Shown here one piece after another: positions 42,401 to 57,400 of a DNA stretch of 64,000 nucleotides. The stretch is from Mactromeris polynyma (lineage: Eukaryota > Mollusca > Bivalvia > Venerida > Mactridae). Both the position numbers and the translations under genes were made by a program. Position 1 is the first letter of the stretch. Every line of letters starts with the position of its first letter. Under the pieces are notes generated by a model. The model was not told the DNA's origin. It was given only the letters and a program-made list of their open reading frames with translations, and made no database searches. The DNA is taken from the NCBI GenBank assembly GCA_032209605.1, contig JASFXZ010000040.1, forward strand, positions 1,302,001-1,366,000, read 5' to 3'.

Positions 42401-45400
42401 AATGTCTTCAACAACCAAAATGTGTGTCTCCTGAAGCATGTTGCTCATCACAGAGTGTGCTGTATTCGTTGAAATGATAGAAAAGCAGTATTGTATGTCT
42501 TCTATTCATTTAATAATTGTTATTACAACTTGACACTTGAGTATTGTCATTTTTTCTTATATTTTATATTGCACAAGAATTATTGATTTTGTGTGCTGTA
42601 AATAACATGTGTACACCACTTCTTCAATTGATGAATTGTTATTTATTTGTTTCTTTCAGAGAAAAGGTTCAGGGATTAAGTGTTAATGCATCAGGATTGG
42701 TGGATCCTGAAAAATCATCTTATAGAGTGAAAGGACTGGAGGGTCCAATAGGGGTCAGTCCCCGTAGGGAATACAAGGCCAATGATGTGCAGCCATATCA
42801 CACAAGATTCCTTCTGGATGATAGGTTAGTTGTATTTTCTGTGTTACATTTTAATTGTAGGATGATTAAATTATGTGTTCGACTTATGTACATACTGAAA
42901 ACAAGAAAATCCACATGAGGTAAATGGTAGATTTAATTCAGTGATGTACTGTAAACAGTTGATAATCTATGTTGATTATTGTCTGTAATCCTCTTATAAC
43001 CATGGTAACAAGGTAGGATGGAATGTTAATGTGTGACCAGTGATTACAGTTATAAGGATAGGTTTCTCTTACTTACTCTTGAGTTACCAAAGTGAAAGGG
43101 GATAACTACTGTACACAAAGGATGAAAGCATTATGCATCTATCTGCATATAAGTAAAGCATGATATAGAAAACTTAAACTGCTTTACCCTTTGACTTGCA
43201 CATGTTGTGCCATAATGAGCATGGCATACACTTTATTAGCATATTAACAAAATCTTACTGTTGACAGTTCAAAGAAACCTACAAGGTAACTAACTATGTG
43301 TGTTGTACCACAATATTGTAGACATACTTCACTAGATATTGTAAATGTTCCTGTTCCCGCGATACATGCTTGCCCAGATCCCTAATAGTGATTTATTCCA
43401 TCTGTCCTCATTAAGGATGCATTTTATGTGTCAAAGCGGCTAGGGAGAGTTTGTTTGCATGATTTACTGTATAAATCGCAAAGTTGGCGATGTGGATGTG
43501 TTAGCGAATTTTGCGAATTCAAAACAGTCACGAAAATATTGGTCTGCATAATATTCCTCATGTTTGGAAGTAGTTCAAATACATCCTTGACTGTTAAATG
43601 TTGGCTCATGAAAATTTCCACTTATTTTATTCGGCCCCTGTGTCTCCAACTGAGTATGACAAGTCTGCAGCGGCCCCTGTGTCTCCAACTGAGTATGACA
43701 AGTCTGCATCGGCCCCTGTGTCTCCAACTGAGTAGGACTAGTCTGCATCGGCCCCTGTGTCTCCAACTGAGTATGACAAGTCTGCAGCGGCCCCTGTGTC
43801 TCCAACTGAGTATGACAAGTCTGCATCGGCCCCTGTGTCTCCAACTGAGTAGGACAAGTCTGCATCGGCCCCTGTGTCTCCAACTGAGTATGACAAGTCT
43901 GCATCGGCCCCTGTGTCTCCAACTGAGTATGACAAGTCTGCATCTGCCCCTGTGTCTCCAACAGAGTATGACAAGTCTGCATTGGTCCCTGTGTCTCCAA
44001 CTGAGTATGACAAGTCTGCATCGGTCCCTGTGTCTCCCAACTGAGTATGACAAGTCTGCATCGGCCCCTGTGTCTCCAACTGAGTATGACAAGTCTGCAT
44101 AGGCCCCTGTGTCTCCAACTGAGTATGACAAGTCTGCATCTGCCCCTGTGTCTCCAACTGAGTATGACAAGTCTGCATCGGCCCCTGTGTCTCCAACTGA
44201 GTATGACAAGTCTGCATCGGGCCCTGTGTCTCCAACTGAGTATGACAAGTCTGCATACCTCACACTGCTTCTATATACCCCTGTGTCATTGTTCTTGCTT
44301 TCTACTGTAGTGTATTTGTTGTATGTGCGTGTTGTAGTCCATATTGAGGGGTGAATGTGAAACAAATCTATCTACTTCTTCATTCATTAGCAGATAGTTT
44401 AGTTTTACTTTCTTCTCTCAGTATATAATATTGGATTTCCAAGATCTGTTGTTATAAAAGTGTTTTGAAATATTGCACCATTTATGAAGTTTTGCATTGA
44501 GACCTTTCTTAATTTTTTGTTCAATGGAATTAGTATTAACTGGAAACTGATTTCTGTAGCATAACATCCCTATAAGTCTGTAAAAATACTGAATATATAT
44601 TTTTTGGCATTTCGATCTTACCGTAAAAGAATTTTCTATCTGTAAGATTTCGCTGATTTTTAATATTCCCGGTTTTTTAGTTCTTATGGGATGACCTTCA
44701 AATTTCGATATTTCTAAAGTTACTCTCAATGAAATTGTATTGTTTAGCATTGCTTATTTAACTTTTTTTAAATCTTAAATTAAAGTATAATGCAATATTC
44801 CATTTTTATATATAAATACTCAAATGTAGAAATTATGTAAATGCGATCAGACTTGAATGTTCAAATATTGAGATGGTGAGGTTGTTTGCATGATTACAGT
44901 GAAGATCATGATGCTGTTGGGCGAAAACAGGGACAGAATATCCGTACTGCTCCCATAGAGACCGGGGGTCGTGTGGTTCGAGCTCAGGACCTTGGTCTAG
45001 GGAATCTAAGTGCTCTAGGCCTCGGAAGGTACATGGTTGATCAGCCATCTAGCTTATTGCGTAGCTTTCACGAAAAAAGCTTTCATCAACTAACATCGTA
45101 TTATAGATTGATATCGGCACTGTATTATATGCATGTATTGTATAGCTAGGTTAAAATGTTTGCAGGTAGCTTTCACTGGTGTATACTGAAAGAATGTAAA
45201 TGTTGGAGTATTCAATCATACTTGTTCAATTTTAAAAGACCTTATCGTAAATAAATTTTAACTGTCAAAGGTGTTCTATTGACATTTATTACCAATTGAT
45301 TTTTAATACACTTGTTTGAATTAACAAGTTTTTTTTGTATGGGAGCAGTAAAGATCCCCTTATTTGGTCCATCAATGGAAGTTTAATTGTTATATAATTG

Positions 45401-48400
45401 CCATTGTTGTCTCTATCATTTTTTTTAAATGCTGATACAGAGAATTTCCTTTGTATGGTTGGATAAAATTACCGCCGATTTCTAATCTACTAGACTATTG
45501 TCACATTTAGTTAGCCATGTATATTTGTTAATTTTCTTGTACGACAAGCATATTCACAACATTGCACTCTCAGTTACTTGTCCTTTCAAGATAAATTTAC
45601 TGTTTTTTGTCAAATTTACTGTGAACAAGTAATTACAAATGTATGTTTGTCTTTTACATTGCATGGAAAAGAAGCAGATTTATAATATCCACGTAATTTG
45701 ATGACATTTTGATTATTTTAATATTCTTTAATTTTAAGTTTGTTCTTTGTTTTAATTAATGAAAATGCTTGTTGTTAGAGAAAAATATAGCAAAATAAAT
45801 TAACTATATCACATTTATCTTACACAGATATTATTTGCTATGTATACAATATGGCATATTGTACAAAATGCCAAACATTCACATTTTCACTAAATAATCT
45901 GCATACTCCATTTCTTATTACATGTAGGAGCTTTGGAATTTTCAATTTCACACACATTTTGTGTCAAATTTTAGTCAAAAGTGCTTAATTTTTTTGCCCA
46001 TTATAGCAATATACAGGATTATCCTGTTGAAAGATCACGTCATCCACGTAGTGCTCCGCCCCTTAAGGGTATCCTAAATCAGGGAGATGTAGTCGACATC
46101 AGGTAGAATATTTGCATGGTGTTTTAGATATGCTAATACCAGGGCTCATGAAATAACAAATATCATTTTATTAACTTTTAAAAGCCCTTCTAGTATATTG
46201 ATAATGCATACTGCCCATTTTATAGGGCTGGGTGTTAAATCTGAGAAATTAATTAATATTTTATGCTATCCTTCATCATTAATAATAAGCTTAGTTCTGA
46301 GATGAAGCACATCATAATAATTATGATACTGGTAAATTATACTGTGCATTCAACATTTAATGATATGTGTGCTCAAATGATTTTTAATTGATAAGAATGT
46401 GTGAAATTTGGGATTTGGAGTTTGGAAATCACTGATGAATAATATTTGAGTGTTTATTAGCCTAAAGACATTTACTTCAATGTGCTGAATGTCGCTGTGA
46501 ATGTTAAACTTAACAGAAATAAGATTTCCTTAGCTGAATTATTATGACAAGGATAGCATTGTTCTGGGAGAATGTAATTGTCTTTGACCTGAGTAACATG
46601 CTACAATGAGATGTCTGCTGCAGTATAGAATAGAGTGGCTGACAACAAGGGGAGATAAATGATGTATTGAATTTGTTTGTAGAAATGTACCTTCGTCACC
46701 TCTGAGTCAATCTGATTAGTGAGTATTTGCATGCTGTTGATGATGAAAATAACCAGAAAGATACTTTTTTCTAATTAAGTCATCTTTGGACTCAAAAATT
46801 TGATACACATGTATTTGTATTTCATTCTGAATTATGTACTTAAGTTAAATATAGATTTGGTCCAGTATATTAATGATTTTATTCATATCTACCTATTAAA
46901 GACTTTCATTAGTTACAGTAAGTTGGATATACAAAATTTTCATTGGCTTTCATAAATATTCAACAGTAATGAGAAATATTCCCAGTTATGTAACATTGTT
47001 TGATTACTGATCACCACCTGAAACCTTAGTCAAGCATGCTAGTTGAAAGACCTAGACAGTACAAATACTTGGTTCTACTCACTTTGTTTAGCAATATGAC
47101 ATTTTTTCGCGGTGATATTACACTGTGATCGAAAATTATTCATTCTTGGCCTAGCTATGTGTATTTTTTATGATGACATAAGGTTGATTAATATCAATTA
47201 GACAATTACTGGATATATAAATATTGTTGACAGTTAAATTATGCAATTACAAAACAAGTCAGTCATTTATATGTTTGTCATCATTGCTTACAGTATTAAC
47301 AATAGCAAGAATAATAAACCAGGAACTATTAACCATCTGTAAGAAAACTAGGAATCAACTTTCATGTTACCTGAATTTTTCTCAGAGTGTTTGTTTTGCA
47401 TGTTTGTTGTTCGAATTGTTTGAATTTTGATGGAATTTGAAATGAATTCATACAAATGACAGTAATTTTCATTTGTATTTCATAGCTGGATATGCTGGGT
47501 ATCTATCATTGTATACAAGCAATGTTCCCTTCATAACAATTTCTTACCCTCCTTTAATAATACAATGTATTGCTATTTTGCAAACCTAATACATCCTGTA
47601 CTTACATAATGTGATATATTTATGTACTGATACATAACTTTAATACATTAACTGTAAATAATATATCATAATATTTATTCTGGTTAGGGTTGCAGCAGAC
47701 GTAAAGTTTTAATTCTAATATTAATTTATTTTGTTCTGTTTTCAGTGGAGATGATCTACGTCTGGATATAGGTGGAGGTGGCGGGGGAGGTCATAGGGAG
47801 CGTGGCAGACGGCGTGAAAGAGACAACGGTTTGCTTGATCCGGGCTTCGCAGGTCTACTGGAATCCAGAAGGAATGTTGGGATAGCTAATCCACCACCAG
47901 GCCTCATGTACCAACCCTCGTATGTATCTTTACTTGACTTGTTTATTATCTCAGAGTTGTTATGTGGTTGTCATATCATAGTATTACAGATACTGGTAGG
48001 GTAGTATCATGTTGTAAATATGGCTGGCGTATGATTAATGTTAGAATGCATTTAAGATTATCAGGTAGTTTTTTTTCTGTACTTTAATATATTTTGGTTC
48101 ATTTTGTTACTTTGACTCTAAAGAGGTATTGAATGCAGCCTTGTTTGAATGTAGTACCATTAGTGGTTTAAATGTTATAGATTTGAATATGAAATGTTTA
48201 CTGACAGCCAAATGACAACTTTTCTGAGGCCAATATTTTGAGTTTGAGAAAACAATTACATAAATATAACATTAACACTGGTAGAGTTGCACATATATGA
48301 TTGACAGGACTTTGTTCACGAGGCTATAATAAAAATATACTTTAAGTCTCTCTTAGGTATACATTTAGATATGGTATCCATTGCCTTGTATACACTCATG

Positions 48401-51400
48401 CCATTGTATTAATTGGTCTTGTATTTTTCATATAATCTTCATGTAAGCAGTTCTTGCAGTACAAATGTATCTGTCCATATCAATATATTGATGGTATGGT
48501 GCATATTACTGTGGTTACTGCTTCTGTAACATCAATACTTACAGTAGTTTTGCACCCAACCCGTGACATTAGGAAGCCTAATACTAATGTTTGACTGGTT
48601 ACAAACATGTCCTGTTTATGAAGTATTTTGGTACCGGTACTCAATATGTGTTATTGTGAGAGGTACTTCATGTAGGAATCCCAGCAATAACAAAAGTGAC
48701 ATGGGTTCTGTCTATTGACGTAATATATCCACCTTAGCAATAACAGAAGTGACATGGGTTATATCTATTGACGTAATATATCCCCCTTAGCAATAACAGA
48801 AGTGACATGGGTTATATCTATTGACGTAATATATCCCCCTTAGCAATAACAGAAGTGACATGGGTTATATCTATTGACGTAATATATCCCCCTTAGCAAT
48901 AACAGAAGTGACATGGGTTATATCTATTGACGTAATATATCCCCCTTAGCAATAACAGAAGTGACATGGGTTATATCTATTGACGTAATATATCCACCTT
49001 AGCAATAACAGAAGTGACATGGGTTATATCTATTGACGTAATATATCCACCTTAGCAATAACAGAAGTGACATGGGTTATATCTATTGACGTAATATATC
49101 CCCCTTAGCAATAACAGAAGTGACATGGGTTATATCTATTGACGTAATATTCCCCCTAGCAATAACAGAAGTGACATGGGTTATATCTATTGACGTAATA
49201 TATCCCCCTTAGCAATAACAGAAGTGACATGGGTTATATCTATTGACGTAATATTCCCCCTAGCAATAACAGAAGTGACATGGGTTATATCTATTGACGT
49301 AATATTCCCCCTTAGCAATAACAGAAGTGACATGGGTTATATCTATTGACGTAATATATCCCCCTTAGCAATAACACAAGTGACATGGGTTATATCTATT
49401 GACGTAATATATCCCCCTTAGCAATAACACAAGTGACATGGGTTATATCTATTGATGTAATATTCCCCCTTAGCAATAACAAAAGTGACATGGGTTCTGT
49501 CTATTGACGTAATATTCCCCCTAGCAATAACAGAAGTGACATGGGTTATATCTATTGACGTAATATATCCCCCTTAGCAATAACAGAAGTGACATGGGTT
49601 ATATCTATTGACGTAATATTCCCCCTAGCAATAACAGAAGTGACATGGGTTATATCTATTGACGTAATATATCCCCCTTAGCAATAACAGAAGTGACATG
49701 GGTTATATCTATTGACGTAATATTCCCCCTAGCAATAACAGAAGTGACATGGGTTATATCTATTGACGTAATATTCCCCCTTAGCAATAACAGAAGTGAC
49801 ATGGGTTATATCTATTGACGTAATATTCCCCCTTAGCAATAACACAAGTGACATGGGTTATATCTATTGACGTAATATATCCCCCTTAGCAATAACACAA
49901 GTGACATGGGTTATATCTATTGATGTAATATTCCCCCTTAGCAATAACAAAAGTGACATGGGTTCTGTCTATTGACGTAATATTCCCCCTAGCAATAACA
50001 GAAGTGACATGGGTTATATCTATTGACGTAATATATCCCCCTTAGCAATAACAGAAGTGACATGGGTTATATCTATTGACGTAATATTCCCCCTAGCAAT
50101 AACAGAAGTGACATGGGTTATATCTATTGACGTAATATATCCCCCTTAGCAATAATAGAAGTGACATGGGTTATATCTATTGATGTAATATATCCCCCTT
50201 AGCAATAACACAAGTGACATGGGTTATATCTATTGACGTAATATATCCCCCTTAGCAATAACAGAAGTGACATGGGTTATATCTATTGACGTAATATATC
50301 CCCCTTAGCAATAACACAAGTGACATGGGTTATATCTATTGATGTAATATTCCCCCTTAGCAATAACAAAAGTGACATGGGTTCTGTCTATTGACGTAAT
50401 ATTCCCCCTAGCAATAACAGAAGTGACATGGGTTATATCTATTGACGTAATATATCCCCCTTAGCAATAACAGAAGTGACATGGGTTATATCTATTGACG
50501 TAATATTCCCCCTAGCAATAACAGAAGTGACATGGGTTATATCTATTGACGTAATATATCCCCCTTAGCAATAATAGAAGTGACATGGGTTATATCTATT
50601 GACGTAATATATCCCCCTTAGCAATAATAGAAGTGACATGGGTTATATCTATTGATGTAATATATCCCCCTTAGCAATAACACAAGTGACATGGGTTATA
50701 TCTATTGACGTAATATATCCCCCTTAGCAATAACAGAAGTGACATGGGTTATATCTATTGACGTAATATATCCCCCTTAGCAATAACACAAGTGACATGG
50801 GTTATATCTATTGATGTAATATTCCCCCTTAGCAATAACAAAAGTGACATGGGTTCTGTCTATTGACGTAATATTCCCCCTAGCAATAACAGAAGTGACA
50901 TGGGTTATATCTATTGACGTAATATATCCCCCTTAGCAATAACAGAAGTGACATGGGTTATATCTATTGATGTAATATTCCCCCTAGCAATAACAGAAGT
51001 GACATGGGTTATATCTATTGACGTAATATATCCCCCTTAGCAATAATAGAAGTGACATGGGTTATATCTATTGATGTAATATATCCCCCTTAGCAATAAC
51101 ACAAGTGACATGGGTTATATCTATTGACGTAATATATCCCCCTTAGCAATAACAGAAGTGACATGGGTTATATCTATTGACGTAATATATCCCCCTTAGC
51201 AATAACAGAAGTGACATGGGTTATATCTATTGATGTAATGTATCCCCCTTAGCAATAACACAAGTGACATGGGTTATATCTATTGACGTAATATATCCCC
51301 CTTAGCAATAATAGAAATGACATGGGTTATATCTATTGATGTAATATATCCCCCTTAGTAATAACACAAGTGACATGGGTTATATCTATTGATGTAATAT

Positions 51401-54400
51401 ATCCCCCTTAGCAATAACACAAGTGACATGGGTTATATCTATTGACGTAATATATCCCCCTTAGCAATAATAGAAGTGACATGGGTTATATCTATTGACG
51501 TAATATATCCCCCTTAGCAATAACAGAAGTGACATGGGTTCTTATTACGGCTGTATTAATTGTTCCCCCATGGCAATATTTCACTGATCATTATATAGTA
51601 ACTTGTTACTAACAACTACCGTTATTTGATCATACATTCCCATCACCATCTTGCATCACTAACAATATTTCAGTATTCCAGTATATTACAGAGATAGAAA
51701 ATAACTTAATTGATCATCAATTATTTGCAGTGCTGGGGTCTTAAGAATTAAATGTCTGCACCAGTCTCTGTTACTGTGTATGTATTTCTAGGGGTGAAAG
51801 TAAGACATATCTTCAGTCCTTTGATTTAAATATGCTGTACACTCTTTAAATTTACTGACCCGCACATAAGCACTATTGTCTGCAGATCTGGAATTCTTAT
51901 AAAAACAATAGAAAACAACATGTATTTGTTTAACTGAATGTTTGTATGTATTTAAAAACAATCCAAGATTTTTGAATTATTGTAATAGACTGGTATACAA
52001 ACATGTTAGCTCTTGCCTTCAGATTCCATAGCACAGAAACAGATAGACGGTAAACCAGTCCTAGACTTTCCCATAATTCACTTGTTTACTTAGATGACTT
52101 CCTGTCACTTAGCATTTTTTACTTCTTTTTGGAATTGCTTAACCAGATAATTATTGTTACTTGATAATACATAGATTTTGTATCCTGTTTATGAGACTGC
52201 ATGTTTTGTCCTATACATATGAACTGTTGAACTAACTTTTCTTACTGGTATATGGTGTTTCCTGGCGAGAAGTCTGGTCTGAGATTTGCTGTTCATTTTA
52301 TGTATTCATGTCTTGTTAGTTTCTGCATTACATCATGTGATGTACACAGTTGTTGTTGTTTATTTTGTCATATTTTTGTGATCTAGGAAATATCTCCAGC
52401 TAGATTTTTGATGTTTATTTCTATTTTTGATTTGGTAAACATCCAAATGTATTGGAACCTGGATTATTTTTGTTTAAAATTTCTTACATTCCTCGTACAA
52501 AGACCTGAATTTTAGAACCCTGTCTGTAGCGTAAGATTAAATGCTCTGTTTTAATAAAGATTGAATCCTATTCATATAAAATAAATAATATATGGCTGAA
52601 TAAGGGAATTTGCCTGTTTTTGTAGTTTAAATAGCTAATAGGTACTATCAAATTTGTGCATTACATCAAACTATGTAACTTATTATAATTCTGGAAGAAT
52701 GCTTAAAAATACCTTGCTAATGTATGAATTAAATCTGTCACAATATTTGCATGGTTTTCGCTTCAGATTTGCTGAAATAATTGATGTACCGTCAGCGAAT
52801 CCTTTGTCTGGGTAACTCGGTTTTTCGATAGGCTCGTTTTCCGTATCATTTTAACAATAAATAGACTCTGTGTTAGTTAACATCGTCTGCATTCGGATGT
52901 AAAATACATTCACTGCTTAATATAGTGGCTAGTGTATTAAATATCTTCTTAGTCTGATGTCAAACACATCAAACTGAACATGTTGCTTGGGTGCATGTAT
53001 AAGTACTTTAATACTAATGTTGTTTGTGTAAAGAAGTCTGAGTATATAATTGTATCCGTTTACTAAAACAAATCGGAAATTTAATAATGTAAACAAATTA
53101 AGTCACTCTCTCTTAAGAAAGCTGCTATTAAGGATTAATAAGCTACCAAATGACATCGAAGGTACAACAAATTTTTAAAAAAAATACTGGAGTGAAGGAC
53201 ACACTGTTGTCATTATGTTTCTACAGCAAATAATTATGTTTGCTTGAACAAATTTTTGGCATCGTGTTAAACTGTTTACCATTGTAAGCATGAAGAAGCA
53301 TTTTGTGGAATTACTTATTCTTTTCTCTCTCAATTTAGTTACCAAATCAATTATAGTCTATTGTTCCTTATATTGATATTATTAGATTATTAATTAACAA
53401 CAATTAACTGGGTGGCCAGTAATATTTAATCATCCAATGTTAAATATATACTGGTAGGAAGGAATTGTGATATCTGAAGAAAAATCATGTTTAAAGTTTG
53501 TGAAGCAGCCTTTACCTAAACATTCATCAATAATGTTTTGGCATGCATCAAGTTTCTAGTTTGTTAATACTGTAACAGGGTTTCTTATTAATCAATATGT
53601 TTCATCATCAGAGAAAAGTCAATGTAACAACATTGTACAAATTCATTCCTTGCGTTAGTTACACTTAATAAGTTTGATTCCCGGTCGCGGCAGGTCATAC
53701 CCTTCCATGAAAATTTGACAAAAATGTTGATTTTCCTCCACATGTGGAGAAGTTGCCGGCTCCTTGTGGAAGGGTAAGTTAGAACTGGTAAGAATTCAGT
53801 CCAGGAAAAACTGGTTAGGTGAACCGGCTGCCGTATATAACTGAAATATCGTTGAGAAACGGCGTTAAACCCGATGAAACAAACATACACATAATAAAAA
53901 TTTAATTGGACTTAAAATGTAAATGAACAATTTTACTAGATGTACTATCTACCTCAACTGAACTTGTTACTGAATCCATGATTTGGGCATCCTCCGTAAT
54001 GTCGTACAAAATGTCTGTTATTGAAGCAGTGTGGATAGTTATGTGTTGCAAATGTATGCTGACCTTGTGTGTGATTGGCTATTTATGCTGAATGGTGTAA
54101 ATCTAAAATGCATGAACGGCTTTGTATGTTTCTGGTCAAGTTTTTTGTTCTCACCCATATATTAGTGTTGTGTTGTGTCTTGGCTGTATGTTAAATATTT
54201 TAATCTGTGTTATAATGATTAAACTTGCGTAAGAAATTATTGTTGTTAATTATATCAATATTTTCATAAATTTACTAATTGCGGATTGGAATTCAGTGTA
54301 TTTTTATGTATAAAATTGTCCTGATGCAGATTTCATAGAATATTTCAACTGATAATTTATCTTCATAAATCTCGTAAATATTTAATTTTTGTGAATGAAA

Positions 54401-57400
54401 ACACTACTTTGTAATTGAACTGTAGTTGAATAAATAGTGAACATAACTGACATGTGCCTCCATAATTGTTATATTGTATGTTAGTACAAGGTGACTTGAA
54501 CGTTTGAGTAAAGAGTCAAAACATCAGTCAAAAAGTTTTGTGAAATGGAATCATAGTGTCAGCTATAACTTTGTTCTTCTTTGATTGTGGTTTGTTTTAT
54601 GCTGTATGGTTTAAATAGTGGTGATATGCTCAGTATACAATCATATAACCTTTGGACATCATGTTTTAACTGACATTTACTGATATCATATTCATACCTT
54701 GGTGGCATGGAATTTGATTGAATAAGTAGTTCATAATTGTGGTAAAAAAATTAATAAGATAATCAAATTATGAGAGAATTCAGAAGGTCATTTATTTTAA
54801 TGATAACAATGCACTATAATATAAATAACAATAGGCTCATGCAGGTAACCCCTCATACATCACAATCCATTTATTTTTGTCTTAGCCGTACAGGATACAT
54901 TCTGATGCAGTTGTGATTAAATGTCTAATGATAGTCACCAGACTCCTTATGCCAGTCGAACAATAATATTTTTTTAAATGCATATCCTTAGTAACAAGCA
55001 CTTGTGCCTCTGCTTGTTTTTACTTATATTTCCAAACTTACAATATTACAATGTGCCTGTATGTATTTATTACAGGACGTATGTTACTGGTGGAGCAGGT
55101 GGTGGCCTTGGTGACCCTTATAGTAGTTCTATTGAGGAAGCATACCGTTTCTATGGCATGAAAGATCCATTAGCTGTTGATAATGGCTATGGTGAGTTTG
55201 TGAACTTCGTATTTGAAATAGCCCACTTGGTTTACTCAGTAGGTTGAGCACTTGACTGCCAATCTAGAGGTCATAGGTTCAAACCATGGGCAAGGCATAT
55301 GTTCTACATGACAGTTTGAATGAAGATAATACATACAAAATCCCTCTGTCCTCCACCTCTGATACATGTGGGGAAGTTGTTGGCTGCTTGCGGAAGAACA
55401 GGTTAGTACTGGTCCGTAACCCAGGAAAGCAGGTGACAGCAGGTGACAGCAGGTGACAGCAGGTGACAGCAGGGTATTACTAAAGGCCTAAAACTCTGGA
55501 CACAAATAGTTTTTGAAACATTTTTTGTTGCTTGTTTCTTGATCATTTCAATAGCTTGATGTCTTATTGGCAGATTCCTTTTACTAGCCTTTTTAAATAC
55601 CTGCACTAAATGTATCTTTCATAAATCTTGTTTATGTAATAAGAACAAGGAAAATATACCATTGTTAAAATTTTAAATGAATTCTATTTTTACCAACAGG
55701 TGGTGGTGGCGGTGGTGGTAACGGCGGTGGTGGTATACCCAACTTGAACCTAGATTATGGTGGGGGACCGATGAGAGGGTCACCTACACCAAGGGTCACT
55801 TTTGCTGATGATCAACCTTCAACGTAAGATTTTACTTCATTTCTGTTGATCAAAATGTTTTCTGCCATTTTCATCATTATATTTTCTGTCTAATGGACCA
55901 TTGGTATTAGTCATATTGTTGAGACATTATTGCATAAATTAAATATACGGTAATACATTATATTTGAGGCTGCACTTTTGTGAAGACCCTTCCTTTCATG
56001 TTAGCTATAGAAGATTGGAATCATTATTTTCTGCCCATTTAGGCTGAATTCTACTCTCTGAAAAGTATATGCTATTATCCAATTCTGTGATAAATTCCCA
56101 TCTCACAGCATTGTTGATGTTATCAGTCATTAAAGTAGAAACATTGACCAGTAATATTACACATCTCATGATACTGATTTATCATTTATATATTTGTACT
56201 ACAGAAAGTTTTTGAAACAGAAATGTAAACTTTGCCATATTAATTATTTTCATGCTGACGATGCTAATTTCCCGCTCTCACATGGCTTCAACCACCCCAC
56301 CCTATTATGTAATATTAACAAGTAAAATATACAAAACAACCATATAAAGTACACATCCAGCACAAGAATTCATTACAATACTGAAATAATGTTAAATGTA
56401 TTTGTGAATCAGGCGTAGAAGAGACAGAAGTAAGGAACGTATATCACCGTATCAGTTTCCTAGCGACGATGATCTAAGGACAAGGTCTAGAACGGATACA
56501 CAAAATTACGGTGCAGAACTTGAAAGACAGGTATGACATGTTATAAAACTATGGTATTATATCTCAGATCTCATGTCATTCATATTACATATTATACATT
56601 GTGTCAAACAGTTTATTTTCAGTGGCATATTTCCATGCCAGTAAGAAAATAACTTTAACTATTAAATGTAACTCACCTGTATGCATTTTCTGGCTTCACA
56701 GTATCACCAGTTTACAGTTGCATTACACTATGTCCATATTTCAGATTCAAGAGAAAAGAATGCAGAAAATGCGAGAGAAACAGGAGCAAGAAAGGTAGGT
56801 ACTGTTCAGACTGAAGTATATTATCAATTGCATTGATAATAATAGAAATGTTGAAAATATCCCTTATATTGTTTTTTACCACAAGTTAAAATTTAGAGCC
56901 ATCGAAATTCAGTCCGACATTAAATCCTGTCTTTTGTTTTCCATACCATTCTGTCATGATTTGTTGTATGTACCTCACGATTTGAGGGTAAACTTGTGTT
57001 TATAGCAATGTTAAGTAGATCTACATGTGTTTTTTTTGAGATACCAATTAAGATGGGAAGCAGCAGGTGGGACAGATTTAAATGCAAAGTAATGAGGCCA
57101 TCCTTAAAAAATTGTTTGTTTGCAGTTACGCGACCAACTCATGAAAAATGCTGACTCCATTTTTTGTTCAGGTTCATTGAAGAAAAAAATAGTTAAAATT
57201 CCGGGTCGCAAAAACGCAAACAATTTTTTAAGGATGTCCTTATCATTATTTCTTCCAATATGAATCACATGCTGTTGATGTTTGCTTTCACCTTTAATTT
57301 GGTTTATGGTATAGCCATTGTGAATGCATAGACTGCAACATTCAGTAGAGTGGTAGTTTAAGGGATAAGGTGTTGGCCTCTCTACACGAAGGTTGTTAGT

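Larger units (their letters stand above)
47920..55075 (+). other. 7.2-kb intron with large minisatellite
   Basis: The largest intron. The array at 48683-51540 fills about 40 percent of it and a SINE lies at 53655-53886. Between 51541 and 53654 and from 53887 to 55075 only AT-rich sequence is seen. Confidence 0.75.

Noticed and set aside
43428..44365. Long ORFs on both strands over the 39-base repeat (up to 247 residues)
   Set aside because: They are produced by a tandem unit whose length is a multiple of three; no splice context, no domain, and the plausible peptide frame is broken by stops and a 1-base insertion.
48683..51540. CRISPR-like direct repeats
   Set aside because: There are no unique spacers, units abut directly, and the setting is a eukaryotic intron; it is a minisatellite.
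53588..53890. Minus-strand ORF of 100 codons, similar to one at 33843-34031
   Set aside because: The similarity is that of two SINE copies, not of a protein family.
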